Of a DNA stretch of 64,000 bases, positions 10,874 to 22,075 are shown in pieces. The stretch is from Micractinium sp. NFX-FRZ (Eukaryota > Chlorophyta > Trebouxiophyceae > Chlorellales > Chlorellaceae), in the NCBI GenBank assembly GCA_029339195.1, contig JAPTJF010000320.1, positions 1 to 64,000 of the forward strand. Reading direction: 5' to 3'. The position numbers and the translations under genes are program-made. The stretch's first letter is position 1; each line of letters begins with the position of its first letter. The notes beneath the pieces were generated by a model. It was not told the DNA's origin. It made no database searches and was given only the letters and a program-made list of their open reading frames with translations.

Positions 10874-13047
10874 TCACGCGTCGGCGCCCGCAGGCGGCAC
10901 TGCCGCCGCCGCTGCCGCGTGCCCGCCGCGCCCGCGCCCGCGCCCCCGCCCAAACGGCACGCCCGCCAGCCCCCTGCCGCGCCCCCGCCCAAAGTGGATG
11001 ACGTCGGGCACTGAGCTGGTCTCTGCCGCCATGCTGAGGCGCGACATGCCGTGCAGCACCTCCTCGTGCGGTCCTGACGCTCCCTCTGCCCCCGTGGCTG
11101 CCGCCTGTCCCGCCTCAACACCCCCGGAAGCCGCGCCGGCGGCGCCGGCCTGGGCTGCCGCGGCTGCACTGGTCCCTGCTTCCGCCCCCCCCTCCGCCTC
11201 TGCCTCCATCGCCTGCCGCCCGTGGCCTCCCTTGCGGTACTGGGGCAGCGGCCGGATCTGGGCCTTGCGGCGCCTGCAGGGCAGGCAGGGGCACACGGGG
11301 GGAGGGCGCTTCTAATGTCAACACCCCATGATTGCGTGCCAGCACCCAAGCAACGGGTGCACGGGCCGGAGAGGGAGCTGCTGCCGCCCAGCAGAAACAG
11401 AAAGCATGCGGCAGCCACCTGAGGTGCCTGCGGTCGCAGTGGGAGCCCACGACAACTGCCCACCAACCCTTCCACAGCCAACTCAAAAGGCAATCTACTG
11501 CCCCAGCCGCACGTGGGGTCACCCGAATTGTATGCGGCGAAAGCGGAAAGCGCTGAGCAGAAGCCCTCAGCTCGGCATCCACCCAACTCCTGCGCACCAC
11601 GCACCACTCTCAACACGCGATCTATGTATGCCGGCGCGCACCTGAGGTGTATGCGGTCAAAGTGGAAGTTGCGGGGGAACTTGTGGTGGTCTGCTTGGGA
11701 GAGAGGGGAGGGGGTAACAACAGGTAGAGGGTGGGGGGTGGGGGTGGGGGGGTATAGTAGGAACTAGGGTGGGGGGAGCAGGCGCGGGGAGCACGCGCGA
11801 CAGGCAGGCACGCAGGCAGCGGACAGAGGGACGTGCGCGGCCATCGGTTGGTTGCCACAGAGCCGCTTGCCCCTCCCGCTACAGCTCTTCAACCAGCCCT
11901 TGCTCGACCTCAAAGGACTGCTCCGCCCGTCCCCAGCTGCCGCCCTGCCCCCTGCTCCCCGCTGCGTCTGCCATCGCCATCGCTGTCACAAATTCCTACA
12001 TTCAGGTGGCAGCCTGTGCTGCCACCTGTCCCCACCTGTCAGGTGCTGCTTCCGCTCCTCCACCGTGCAAAACTTGCGGGGGCATCCCTCCACCAGGCAG
12101 AGGTAGACCTGCAGGCATGCGGGGTGCCGGGGAGCACAGCAGCAAGAGAGTGGGAGAGTGGATTTGGGTGGGGGGTGTCACCTGGGTAGGGGAGGGCAGA
12201 GAGTGCGGGGTGGGGGCATGCTCCGCACCAGGCACAGGTGGCCCTGCCAAAGGAGGGAGCGCAGCACGGGCAGACAAGGGAGGGGTTGAGCGGGAGCGCT
12301 TGTGAGCTGTCAAAAGACAGCTCTCCAACAACACAAAACAAGATGGCACTCCCACCAATCATGAAGCCCCTCCCCTGCCCCAACAGGTGCAGGGTCTTAG
12401 GGTATACACGAGCAGCACCCACCGGCATGCGGCGCGCGGCCTGGGCCGCAAAGAAGCTGTCATGAAGCTCCGACACATGGAGCTCCAGCAGGCGCGCGGT
12501 GGGCAGCGCTGCATGGCACTGCTCGCACTCAAAGGCGCTGCCCAGCTTCCCTGCCACGTCAGCCACCCCTGCCAGCCCGGCTTCAGCTGCCAGCTGGCGC
12601 CGCTCGTCGCGCGCATGCGCCACCGCCGTCTGCAAAGGGCAGAAGGTGGAATGATGGTGCGAGCAGAATGTGGGACGGATGGGTTGCAACACGCTGCCAG
12701 GCATGGAGCACAAGCAGGCAGGCAGGTTGGCTGGCAACGCAGGGCCGCGCATGAGGGCTGATCTCAGCCAGCACCGGCAGCGACCCCACCCGCCCGCCTT
12801 GCCAGGTCCTCTCTTTTTTCCCTTTCCCGCCGCCCACCTGCCGTGCCAGCTGCTCCCTCTCTATGTTGCCCGCCTCGAAGAGAGCATTGTCTGGAGCCAG
12901 CCGCCGGCGGTGGCCGACGAAGACTGGGAACTCCCAGGAACCCTCGCCGCCGCCGACGGCCGCCTTGCCGCCAGCGCCGGCGGGCTCCGCCACCACGGCC
13001 GCTGCAGCTGCCAGGGCGTCGATGGGTGCTGTACCGTGCTGGCGCAT
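10874..13047 (-). CDS. ZNF511-like C2H2 zinc-finger protein
   Basis: Related to animal and plant ZNF511, a small conserved nuclear zinc-finger protein of unclear function. Five exons (13047-12838, 12629-12423, 12108-12036, 11690-11642, 11273-10874) close to 312 residues. The first finger has CEQC with the family signature HVSELHDSFF around residues 105-130. The second runs from YLCLVEGC to the HxxxH region (HHKF) and leads into the conserved FPRNFHFDR segment. The C-terminal third is Ala/Glu-rich and ends in an RGRGRG-type arginine-glycine tract, which suggests RNA or nucleic-acid contact. Intron 4 contains tail echoes of exon 4. It lies in the same orientation just downstream of the 82-residue gene, 94 bp from its stop. 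Confidence 0.85.
11415..11560 (-). repeat. Tail echoes of ZNF511-like exon 4
   Basis: The end of exon 4 (FDRIHL plus donor, about 11637-11672) is echoed at about 11418-11447 with an intact donor (CTCAG|GTGGCT on the minus strand), and more weakly at 11528-11552. The similarity is clear by eye but not exact. Confidence 0.65.
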
Positions 13048-13140
13048 TGCAGGCTGCTAGACGGGGGATGGCAGGTGCTGCTGTGTCAACCTAGCTGGCC
13101 GGCTACTCAGGGTGCAGCTTGGAGAAGAGAGCTTGCCCGC

Positions 13141-13729
13141 TCAAGCCGGCTGGGTTGCCTGCTGCTGCTGCTGCTGTTGCACGGCCTGTTGCTGCACGGC
13201 CTGCACCTCAAACTGCTGCCGGGCAGCCTCCTGCACGGATGCACGCAATGTGCAGGGCGGGGAGGCAGGGTGGAGCAACGCCGGCGGGTGAATCTTTATC
13301 GCAATATTCATTGCGGGTAAAAAGATGTAAAGCAAAAACAAGCAAGTGGTGGGCGGTGCAGCGACGGCGGCGCGCGCGGCAAGAGCTGTGCCGGCGGGTG
13401 GTCGCCGACGGTGCTGGGGTGGTCCCTTGGCCCCGCCCCCATCGCATACACGTTTGGCTGTCCATATGATCTTAATTGACGCTGCAGCAAACCCACCAGG
13501 CGGCTCTGCAGATCAGCTATGATAGTTTGCAGCTGCGCCTGGGCGGTGTAGGCACGGCGCAGCGCCACGGAGTTTGCCCTGCAACAGTGATGAGGGCGGG
13601 TCAGTGCCGAGACAGGCGGCAGCGCACCCCAGGCGGACAGGCGGGCAATCACTTTGTGAGAGCGACTTCTCCCAGTGCGCTGCACAGCTCGCTCCAGGCC
13701 TTGGACAGGGCCTCTGTGCGCTCGTTCAT
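13141..13729 (-). CDS. 82-residue coiled-coil protein, unrecognised
   Basis: I do not recognise the family. Three exons (13729-13653, 13578-13497, 13230-13141) join without breaking phase and give 82 residues starting MNERTEALSKAWSEL. Residues 1-55 are helical and amphipathic with few prolines, followed by a short Gln-rich tail (QQQAVQQQQQQQA). Such proteins are often small subunits of larger complexes (BLOC/BORC, Mediator or kinetochore type), but no specific signature decides between them. The start codon lies 153 bp from that of the divergent gene at 13883. The length is unusually short for this genome, and an upstream exon cannot be excluded. Confidence 0.6.
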
Positions 13730-13882
13730 GTTTGATTGGAGGGCGTGCGAGAGTTCCGGAAGGAAGACATGGGGTCGAAATTCGGCCGCCGATGGTTTCT
13801 TCCGAGAGGCTACAAAAGTGGCCCGCTTTGGGCTGTTGCTGCCGTTCTTCGTGTCCCATCTTCATCCACGCACCACCACACG
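13730..13882. promoter_or_regulatory. Compact bidirectional promoter
   Basis: Only 153 bases separate the divergent start codons at 13729 (-) and 13883 (+). Both transcripts must start within or very near it. Confidence 0.5.
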
Positions 13883-15441
13883 ATGCCCATCGGCCTGATA
13901 GCCTCGCCCGACCGGCTCAGCCCAGTCGCAAAGTTTGAGCGGCAGAAGAGCGGCAAGAGCCAGCCTGAGGACGCCACAGCGGGCGATGGGGCTCACCAGG
14001 CGGTCACCCTGAAGACCGCAGCCGCTCGGGAGGAGGCGGGCAAGGTGGGAGGCGGGAAGCGGCGCGGCCCTGCAAGGCGGCTGCAAGGCGGCCAGGTCGT
14101 GGCCTCGGGCTGCCCTTGCTGCGTCCTCTACATCCTCGACCCTGACTGGTGCCCCCTATTCGTGCAGGACCTCATTGCCGCCTTCATCGCCAGCGAGACA
14201 GTGCTGCCCTCCCCAACCAAGGGGCCGCGCCCGGCGGTGCCGGCCGCCGCAGGTGGCGACAGCTGCCCGCCCGCAGTGGCGGGCGAGGGCAACTCCGCAG
14301 CTGCACCAGCGCCGCTGAAGGCAGCAGAGTCGTCCTCTGGGGGCTCCACAGCGCAGGTGGAGGTGATGTGCGTGGACGCCTCGCTGGCGGCAGCACCCAC
14401 CACCATGCCGGCCATCATCACAACAGCCGCCGAGAGCCCCACAGCCACCCCGCAGGGCGCCCCCGGGGCCGCCTGCCACACACTGGCCTTCACGCTGGCG
14501 CCAGCACTCGCGGGCCTGGGCGGCACCGGCGGTCACCCCATGAGCTCACCGGCAGTGCCGCCGCCGCCAGCACCCGCGCCGCTGCCGCAGGTAGGCCGTC
14601 GGACGCGCCACCCTTCTCAGCAGGCGGCCCTGCAACCCGCAACCCAGCCAGGCCGTGGGTCTGCCTCCCGTCCTGTTGGGTGCTGTGATCCTTTCGTCTG
14701 GAGAGCTCAGCTGCCTTGCCGTCCCACAGCCTGCCTACCCTTCTCCACTTGCCGCCCCCTGCCTGGACTGGCAGGCCACCACCTCTGCCCCCAGCCCTGG
14801 CGGCCCCCCGCTGTCGCTCAGGAGCCTGAGCAAGCGCTTCTCGCGCAGGTGAGGGGTGAACTTGAAATGCCGTCAGGCCAGCCCAGCTGCTGGCCAAGGC
14901 TGGTCCAGTTCGGCAATGGCAGCGGGTTGCTGCATGCGCTGTGCTGCATGGCCATGCCTGCCGAGCGTGCCCGTCTGCCTGCCTACAAACGCGGCTCTTC
15001 ACACATTTCCACTTCCCCACCTCATCTTCTGCTCCCCATCTCGACCTCTTTCCCCCCGCCTGCAGCATGCGCAACCTGCGGGCCAGCCTGCGCCGCCGCC
15101 TGCGCCGCCAGGACTCCCCGCCCGTGCCCCGCTCCCTGTCGCGCGCACTGGGCAGCGGCAGCGCCTCCCGCCGCTCCCCCGCGTCCGCCGCCTCGCACAT
15201 GCCGACCATCGCTGAGGCAGGGCCAGTGGTGGCGTCTGCGGCGGCACCCACAGAGCCGCTGCCAGCTGCGCCGGTGGCAGCAGAGGCCACAGTGGTGGCG
15301 GGTGACGTGGCAGGGGGCAGCATGGAGGAGGTGGAGCTGGGGCCGCCCGCCGCAGCCGCCAGCCCCGCGCGCGCCCCGCCCCGCCGCTTTGGCAGCCTGC
15401 GCTTTGCCTCCTGCGCCTGCTTCGCAGCGCCCATGCAGTAA
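13883..15441 (+). CDS. Hypothetical low-complexity protein
   Basis: Not recognised. Four exons (13883-14044, 14168-14590, 14730-14848, 15066-15441) keep phase and give 359 residues. The N terminus (MPIGLIASPDRLSPVAKFER) is followed by a long Ala/Pro/Thr/Ser-rich region with no predicted fold. A basic stretch runs from LRSLSKRFSRR into SMRNLRASLRRRLRR, and an SxSR-rich segment follows. The end is Cys-containing (FASCACFAAPMQ) and could be a site for lipid attachment or metal contact, but this is a guess. It is likely intrinsically disordered and possibly RNA- or membrane-associated through the Arg-rich part. Confidence 0.65.
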
Positions 15442-16536
15442 GCATGGGGCAAGTGGCAGCTGGAATGGGCCGTCAGAGGGGCCAGGCTGTACCCACCCCA
15501 CAGATCATCAAGCAGCACACTCAGCGGCACCAGCTAGCCTCGCTATGTAGAGCGGCACCCTGCCCTATAAGTCCCAGTGTAGCGCACCCTAACCCTGATT
15601 CAAGTAGCACCCACAATGCTGTTCTTCCCTGCCATGCACTGGCTTGCTTTATTTACACGTATGGTCAGTTAGCTGTGATGTCGCGTACGCTGGTGGAGCC
15701 AGCGCAATACAGCAGCACCATGCCTAAGGGGTACGGGAGGGAACTGGGGGGTGCAGGGGGACGGATCGCGAATGCATTTAGGGCAGGGGCAGATTCTTGA
15801 CACTCCAACATGCATGCGAAACGACAAAGGGATTAGGCAAAATGAGTCGGCTTGCCGGCGGAGACGCCCGCAGGGTTTGCAGAGAATCGAAGGGAATGGA
15901 GGGTACGTGCGCGCAGTCAGACAGCAGAGGGGTGGGGGGTCAGCGGCAGGAGATGGGCAGCAGTCACAAAGGCGGCAGGGGAGACAGGAGGGGAGCACGG
16001 GGCAGCAGGGGAGAGAGAGAACGCAAGAGCGGGGGAGAAAGATGTGATGATGAGGGGGCAAGAGGAGGCATAGTGGGGCAAGGCACTGGGGGGCCGTGAT
16101 GGCGGCAGGCGGGACACAGCTGTGCGGCAATCAGACGCCTATGCTGATCGGCAGGCATGGGGGCAGGGCAAGTCCCCACCCCACGTGCCCACCTCAGCCT
16201 GTGCAAGGTCGTGCCGGAGGGGGCCGCGTCTGGATTCTGGCGGCTGCTGCCTGTTGGCTGCTGGCTGGCGGATGCAAGGACCGGTCGGCGCAGGCAACGG
16301 GCAGGGGCCAGAGGGCAGGCGCCCCAGCTACCGGAGAGTTCTATGCAGCCCATGCCAGCTCAGCTCAAACGGGCGCACTTGCGAAATGCGCCCAGAGAGC
16401 GGAAGGCTGGCTCTGGGAGGGAAGCGGCAGGGGAGCGGCTGCTGTGCTGTGATGGTGCGGGGAAGAGAGGTGGAAAGAGAGAGAGGGAGGGAGGGCTGCA
16501 GTGGCGGGGGCTGAGGGCAGTACATTGGTACCCAGG
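15442..16536. other. convergent 3' region
   Basis: About 1.1 kb between two converging stops. Purine-rich on the plus strand from about 15860 to 16510. No exon supported. Confidence 0.5.
15653..15657 (-). terminator. TGTAA-type polyadenylation signal
   Basis: TGTAA on the minus strand about 880 bases beyond the subtilase stop. Long 3' untranslated regions are common in green algae, so it is a plausible signal but unproven. Confidence 0.25.
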
Positions 16537-19500
16537 TTACCGTCCTACCGGACGCCCTGCTAGGTCCGGCACCTGCCCCAGCGTCGTCGCCGCCGTCGCC
16601 GCAGCTGCAGGCTTAGCTGTCGTTGCTGCCGTGCTGTTTGTCGTCCTTGCCGCCCTGGCTGCCCTGGCCGCCGCGATATGCTTGCCACGCGTGGCGGCCC
16701 ACGCCACAAGCTTCTGCAGGTCGATCACGCCATTTGACACCACCTTTCCCCTGAGCTGGGGCACATAGGCGGAGGTCTTGACGAGGCCGTCGGCGATCTG
16801 CACGAGAAGCAAACGAAGAGGCTTCAGTTGGCCAACATTGATAGCAAGTGCATGAGGCGGGATGGGCTGGAGGTGTGGGCGAGGGCGTCGGCGATCGGCG
16901 GGGGCGGGGAGGGGGCAGGTGGCGAAGGGCGTGCGGTTCGGTGAGCCTTTGGCCAGAGAGCCTGTGCTCGCGTGGTGGGGCGTCCGTGCATTGGTGTGCT
17001 GTCCCGCCCTGCCGTGCCGCCTCGCCTCACCTCGCCCCGCCTCACAGCGTTCAACGCCCCGCTCCCTCCCTGCCTCCCTGCCTCCCTCCTCCGCCTCACC
17101 TCTGCGTTGCTCAGCCGCCCCTGCGACGCCGCCAGGGCCATGGCTGCCGCCGCGCTGACAAAGGGGGCAGACATGGAAGTGCCGGTCTCAAAAGCATAGT
17201 ACTGGTTGCCGTACTCCGGGTAGATCCAGGTGGAAAGGATGTTTGACCCAGGCGCCGCCAGCTGGACCGTGGTGGCGCCATAGTTGCTGCACAAAGGGAG
17301 GCGGGGAGGGAGGGGAGGGCGGCGGTTGAGGAGGCGACAGGCACGGCGACAGACGCAGCGGCTGAGGCAGCGGGAAGCGGCGCGCAGAGGCGGGGAAGCG
17401 GATGGCTGGGGAGGTGGTGGGCGGGTGGGCGGGCGGATGAGCCAGCCGCAGGCGGGCGGTGCGCCCTGCCTGTCCCAAGCAGGCAGGCAGGCAGGCAGGC
17501 AGCGCGCAGGCAGGCGGAAGCAGGCAGGGTGGCAAGGGTTGCAGGTGGTGTCCCACTGGCCTGGGATGTGCCCTACTCTAGCGTGGGCCTAGCCTAGCCC
17601 TAGTCAAGCCAAGCCTGTCCCCAGGCACTGCGGATGAGCCTAGGCTAGAGGCAAGGCGAGAAGGGGCCGTGGCAGGGCCGGTGGCTGCTGACGCTCGCGC
17701 TGCCAGCCCCCGCTGGTGTGCGCCAGGGAGCACCCAGCAAGCACTCGGCACCCGTGCTGACGTGGCGCTCGCTCCCGCCGACGTGGCGCCCGCCTGGCCA
17801 TGCTGACGTGGCGCCTGCCCACCTGGAGGAGTGCAGGGTGTCGTCTGTGTTCATGTTGGCCACCGCCACGTTCCCCGGGAACTTGAAGCCGCCAGGATAA
17901 TAATTTTTGAGGTCGTTGTTGTTCCCTGCATTGCCCGCAGCCCTGCAGGACGTGGGCGAGGGAGAGAGTGGGTGGGGAATGTTGACACACGCACGCAGCG
18001 GCGGGGCGCAAGGTGGCTGCTCTCGCGCAGAAGAAGAATATGAGAAGATGATGCCTGGTGCAACACCCCCTGCGTGGGCCGCCCCACCATGCCTTGCCTT
18101 GCCTGACCTTGCCTGGCAATCACCCCTCGCCTTGGCAGCTCACACAATGCCACAGGCTTGACAAAGAGAAACGCAAGCGGCTGTTGCATTCCCATCGAGC
18201 GGGACCCTGAGCGACTGAACAGAAACCCTCCCTGGCAGAGGTGAGGCCTCGAGCCCCTCCTCCACCCCCAGGCCACCCGCCCTGCTGACACCCACCCACC
18301 AACACACCCACATCATTTGCATTTTGCATCATAGACAGCACGGCACCCCGCCTCCGCCACCAGCCCCCTTGCTCACCCCGCAAAGAAGACGCCCGCCGCC
18401 GTGCCGTTGCCGATTGCATCCTTCAGCGCCAGGTTCATCTCTTCCAGCACAAACGAGGTGTTAATAATGCGCGACCCCTTGGACCGGCAGAACTCGATGC
18501 ATTCAACAACCTTGGAGATGAGGCCCCAGCCGCCGGCGTCCAGCGCCTTGCAGGCCAGCAGCTTGGTGCGCCACGACGTGCCCGCTATGCCCCGCGCGTT
18601 GTTGGCCACCTGGCAGGAGGGCACGGAGCCAGGGGGTCCGCGGCGGGTTAGGGGGTGCAGTAACACAGCTGTTGTTGTAGTTGTAACACAGCTCAATTCA
18701 TGGGACTGCACAGGAGCATGTGGAAGTGCTTGCCACGCCCACAAGAGTCCACCAGAACCTCAACTGCCTGCCGCTCCGTTTATAGCAAGTTTCGTGGACA
18801 AGTTGCGCAAGGAACTTGCCGCGCCCGGCCACCCCTGCCACAGGCATCCCCTGCCCGCCCCACCCCCAACAGCACGCCTCAATCCGCTTGCTCTTGGTTT
18901 TGGTGCCGCAACTCGCAGCTCACCACGCCCTGTGTCCCTCCGCCGCACAGCATCCCCTGCCCGCCCCACCCTCAGCAGCAGCATGTTCCGTGCTGCGTGC
19001 TGCCTGGCTCTCCGCGCCCATGATCCCCGCCACATGCCTCCCGTGCCCGCCCCGCCCTCGGCAGCATCACGCCTTGCTTGGCATGCCTTGTGAGCTGTGG
19101 AGCTCAGCTCACCGCGCCCATGATCCCCGCCACATGCGTCCCGTGCCCGTTGTCGTCGTAATTGTCGTCCTGGAAGGCGGCGGGCATGGCCATCAGATTG
19201 CCCCGGAGGTCGGGGTGGTCCCACTGCGGGGGCGGGGTGGTCCCAATGCGGCGGGGCGGGAGCGCGGAGTCAGGAGTGCGGGCGGGGGATGCAGGGTGAG
19301 GGTGCGGGTGGGGATGCAGGGCGGGGCGGGGCGGGAGGAGACGAGGGGGAGGCGAGTGCGTACAAAGTGGTGGGCTGGGCAGCGCAGCAGAGGAGAGGTC
19401 CCACGGCGACCCCTGGAGGGTTATCCCCACTTAGTATTTGCAAGTGCTCCGGCCCTCACCGCACGCCAGCTCAGCTGCATGCCAGCACCATGAGGGGAGG

Positions 19501-21442
19501 CACAGCTACACACGCCCGCTGCGCCCCGTCCCGCCCGCCCGCCCGCCCACCTTCACTCCAGTGTCCACAATGCACTGCAGCACCGAGGCTGTGTTGGTGA
19601 GCTGGGCCCATGCCTGGGGGGCCTTGATGCGGGGCTGCACAGGCACACGCACGGTTCATGGGAAGAAGGCAAAGGCAGAGGAGCCTGGGTCAGCAAGGCG
19701 GGTGGCATTTGCGGCTCAAGCACTGCGTGTTCACATGAAGATGGGGTCCACACGCGGCAGCATAACTGGGCTGTGCAGGTAGCTGACAATAGGGGGTGCC
19801 AAGGGGAGGTGCGGCCCGCCGTGCCAGCCCCGCCCAGCAGCGAGCGCGCCCCCGGTCGCGCGCCGCCCAGCACGGCGCAGCGGAGCAAAGCGTGGCCGAG
19901 CAGGCAACGCGGGCGCGGCCCGGCTCGGTGACTGCCCTCCTGCCTCAGTCTTACTCCCTTGCACTGCGGCTTCCCAAGAGCCCGGACCTACACAGGCTCC
20001 TGCTGTACTGCAGTGAGACCTCCCTGCCCAGCGCGTACTGCTGCGGTGCAGCCTCCCTTACCGGGCGTACCGCTGCCAGGCTTCACCTGCTCAGCCGCCG
20101 AAGTCACATGCAGCCTGTCCCCCGGGCTGTTCAAGGCAAAGGAAACTACCTCCCCCGTCTGCCACGCTGCGCTGCTAAGAGAGCCGTCCCATCTGCCCAG
20201 TCACGCTGCTGCTGCTGCTGATGCTGCTGCTGCTGCTGTGTAATTCGACTCACCAGGGCCCACTGTAGGGAGTAGAGGGGGTCGTTTGGCTTGAGCACAA
20301 CTGGCCTGGGCGGCGGCGGCGGCGGGAAGGCGCGCTTGCGGTACATGGGGGGCATGGGCACGGGGCGCTTGGGTGGCGGCGGCCGGCTGGCGGCCAGCCG
20401 TCGCCGAACGCGCACCGCCGGCTGCTCCCCAGGCATGCGCTGCTGCGTGCCGCCTGCCAGGTGCACATACGCATCTGGGACAGCGTACAGCACGCCTGCG
20501 GGGCGGGCAAGGGTTGGGATTCGTGGGGTGGGGTTGGGGAGTGGAGGGCGAGCGGGTGGGCAGCGGCGGGGCCCGCCCCATGTTGGGCACAGAACTGGGG
20601 CGGCAAGCGTTTGAGCGGCGGAAGACGGGGCCTGGGCCTCCCCCGGTGGGAGGCAGGCAGCGGGGTAGGTGTGGGCTGGGCCCAGCCGGCATTGGGGAGC
20701 CAGCAGGGCAGGTGCAGGGCGGGCCGGCTGTACCGCGGGAATGTACCGACAGAAACAGCGCCGGCCGATTGACACAAAAACATGCCGACAGCGCTCGAAC
20801 CAAAATGGGCGCAACGCGGGAAGCGTCCTCAGCCTGGCAGCAGCACTTAGGGGTGCACCAGTGGGCTGCCAGCTGTGCGGCATTCCTCGCCTGGCTCCTT
20901 CCCTCCCAGCTGCCAGCTGTCCGGGACGCGTAGCTCTGCAGGCGGCGGCAGCCGGCGGCGGCAGCGGCAGCAGCAGCCACTCACTCCCTAGCTTGCTCAT
21001 CTCCGCTGCCTTGACCTCAGGCGGCGTGCCGTCCTCAATAGTGACGCGGTACATGTCGAGGGAGGGGGCAATGGAGCGGGGGTTTGACGTGCCCTCCACT
21101 GCCGCCGCCGCCGCGATGCCCACGCCGCCGCGGCGATACCGCACTATGAGGCCCAGCCGCTTGGTTGGCTTCTTGCCCAGCTGCGGGGCATCCAATTGGG
21201 GCATGCAAGGGTGAGCAGCCACGCCCGGCCCGCGGGGGGGCCGCGCCAAGGGCCAATGGATCTGGCCCGACTGCTTGACCAGCTCCGCTGGGTGCCCCGC
21301 CACCTACAGAGGCCCGGTGCCGCATGAGGGGACTCACCTTGAAGGCCCCAGCCGTTCCGGCAGCGCAGAGGAGCGCCAGCAACACTGCGAGCGAGAGCCC
21401 GCGGCATGTGGGCGCGCCCCCACGCATGCCGCCCACGCTCAT
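16537..21442 (-). CDS. Subtilisin-like serine protease (S8), secreted
   Basis: A subtilase with a signal peptide (Leu-rich core SLAVLLALLCAAGTAGA within residues 16-33), so it enters the secretory path. Nine exons (21442-21338, 21180-20985, 20495-20254, 19634-19551, 19223-19113, 18609-18377, 17942-17823, 17286-17100, 16797-16537) close to 512 residues. The catalytic triad is complete: Asp205 in CIVDTGV, His236 in NGHGTHVAGI, Ser401 in GTSMSAPFVS. The oxyanion Asn328 is in GAAGNAGN. The region before the catalytic domain (about residues 36-175) fits a propeptide with a proline-rich hinge (PPPPPPRPVVL). The first 28 bases of exon 5 and its end are echoed in the flanking introns. It diverges from MsrA. 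Confidence 0.93.
16875..16905 (-). repeat. Head echo of subtilase exon 9
   Basis: On the minus strand the intron reads IADALAHTSS in the frame where the true exon 9 start (16797) reads IADGLVKTSA. The copy lies about 90 bp upstream of the true acceptor and is preceded by CCG rather than CAG, so it is a decayed site. Confidence 0.6.
19011..19250 (-). repeat. Echoes at both ends of subtilase exon 5
   Basis: Exon 5 is 19223-19113. Its start is echoed at 19236-19250, immediately before the true acceptor. Its end, coding GTHVAGIMGA, is echoed at 19013-19046 in the following intron with about 28 of 32 bases matching. One exon therefore has copies in both neighbouring introns. Confidence 0.75.
20206..20239. 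repeat. CTG microsatellite in intron
   Basis: Ten near-continuous CTG triplets interrupted by one ATG triplet, within the subtilase intron between exons 3 and 4. Confidence 0.9.
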
Positions 21443-22075
21443 CGGTCCAGCAGCGATGCGGGAAAGAATTGCACCCGGCAGATAGCAAAAGGGAAGCTGA
21501 CCGCTCTACTGGCTGGCCATCTTGTGTTTTGAGACGCGGTGCAGCCCACTTGCGGCCGCCTGTGCAGGGTGTGGGATGCTCGGAGGCCTCAAAGTGAAGG
21601 ATGCATGGCACCCCATGCCCCGAGGGTCTCTCAATTCGAGAGACGCTGGCGGTCCTGCGGCGCGCTCGTGACGGGGCACTTCTTTGACACAAAATCAAAC
21701 GTCGATCGGCCTCCACATAACAGTGATCGCAATCAGATGGCCAGCCCTACAGTCTGCTTCCAGCCTGTGGGCCGGTGCGGTCATCCGTTTGCGCCTTCAC
21801 CGGCGGTGCGCCAAAAAGCTGTTTCGCGGCCCCGTGTCCTCCTGACACGCTGCGGCGCCTGGGAGGCGAAGGCGGAGGCTTCCGAGTGAGCCGATTGTGG
21901 TGCAGCTGTGGTGGCGGCGGCGGCGGCGGCGGCAGGTTGCTGGCTGGCAGGCGCAGTGCGCCGCAGGCAGGCCGCAATCAAGCGCTTCGTTACACGCAGA
22001 ATTGTGGCAGCTGTCTGATGGTGTTGCGCTCACCCTGCTCCTCGTTGCTGCAGCCCGAGCAGCAGCCCTGCAGAC
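21443..22075. promoter_or_regulatory. Divergent promoter region, subtilase and MsrA
   Basis: 633 bases between divergent start codons. It contains a short GGC-repeat tract near 21912-21932, probably 5' leader of MsrA. No other element was recognised. Confidence 0.45.

Noticed and set aside
14490..15530. 346-residue minus-strand open frame
   Set aside because: Antisense to two in-phase exons of the gene at 13883. GC-bias artefact.
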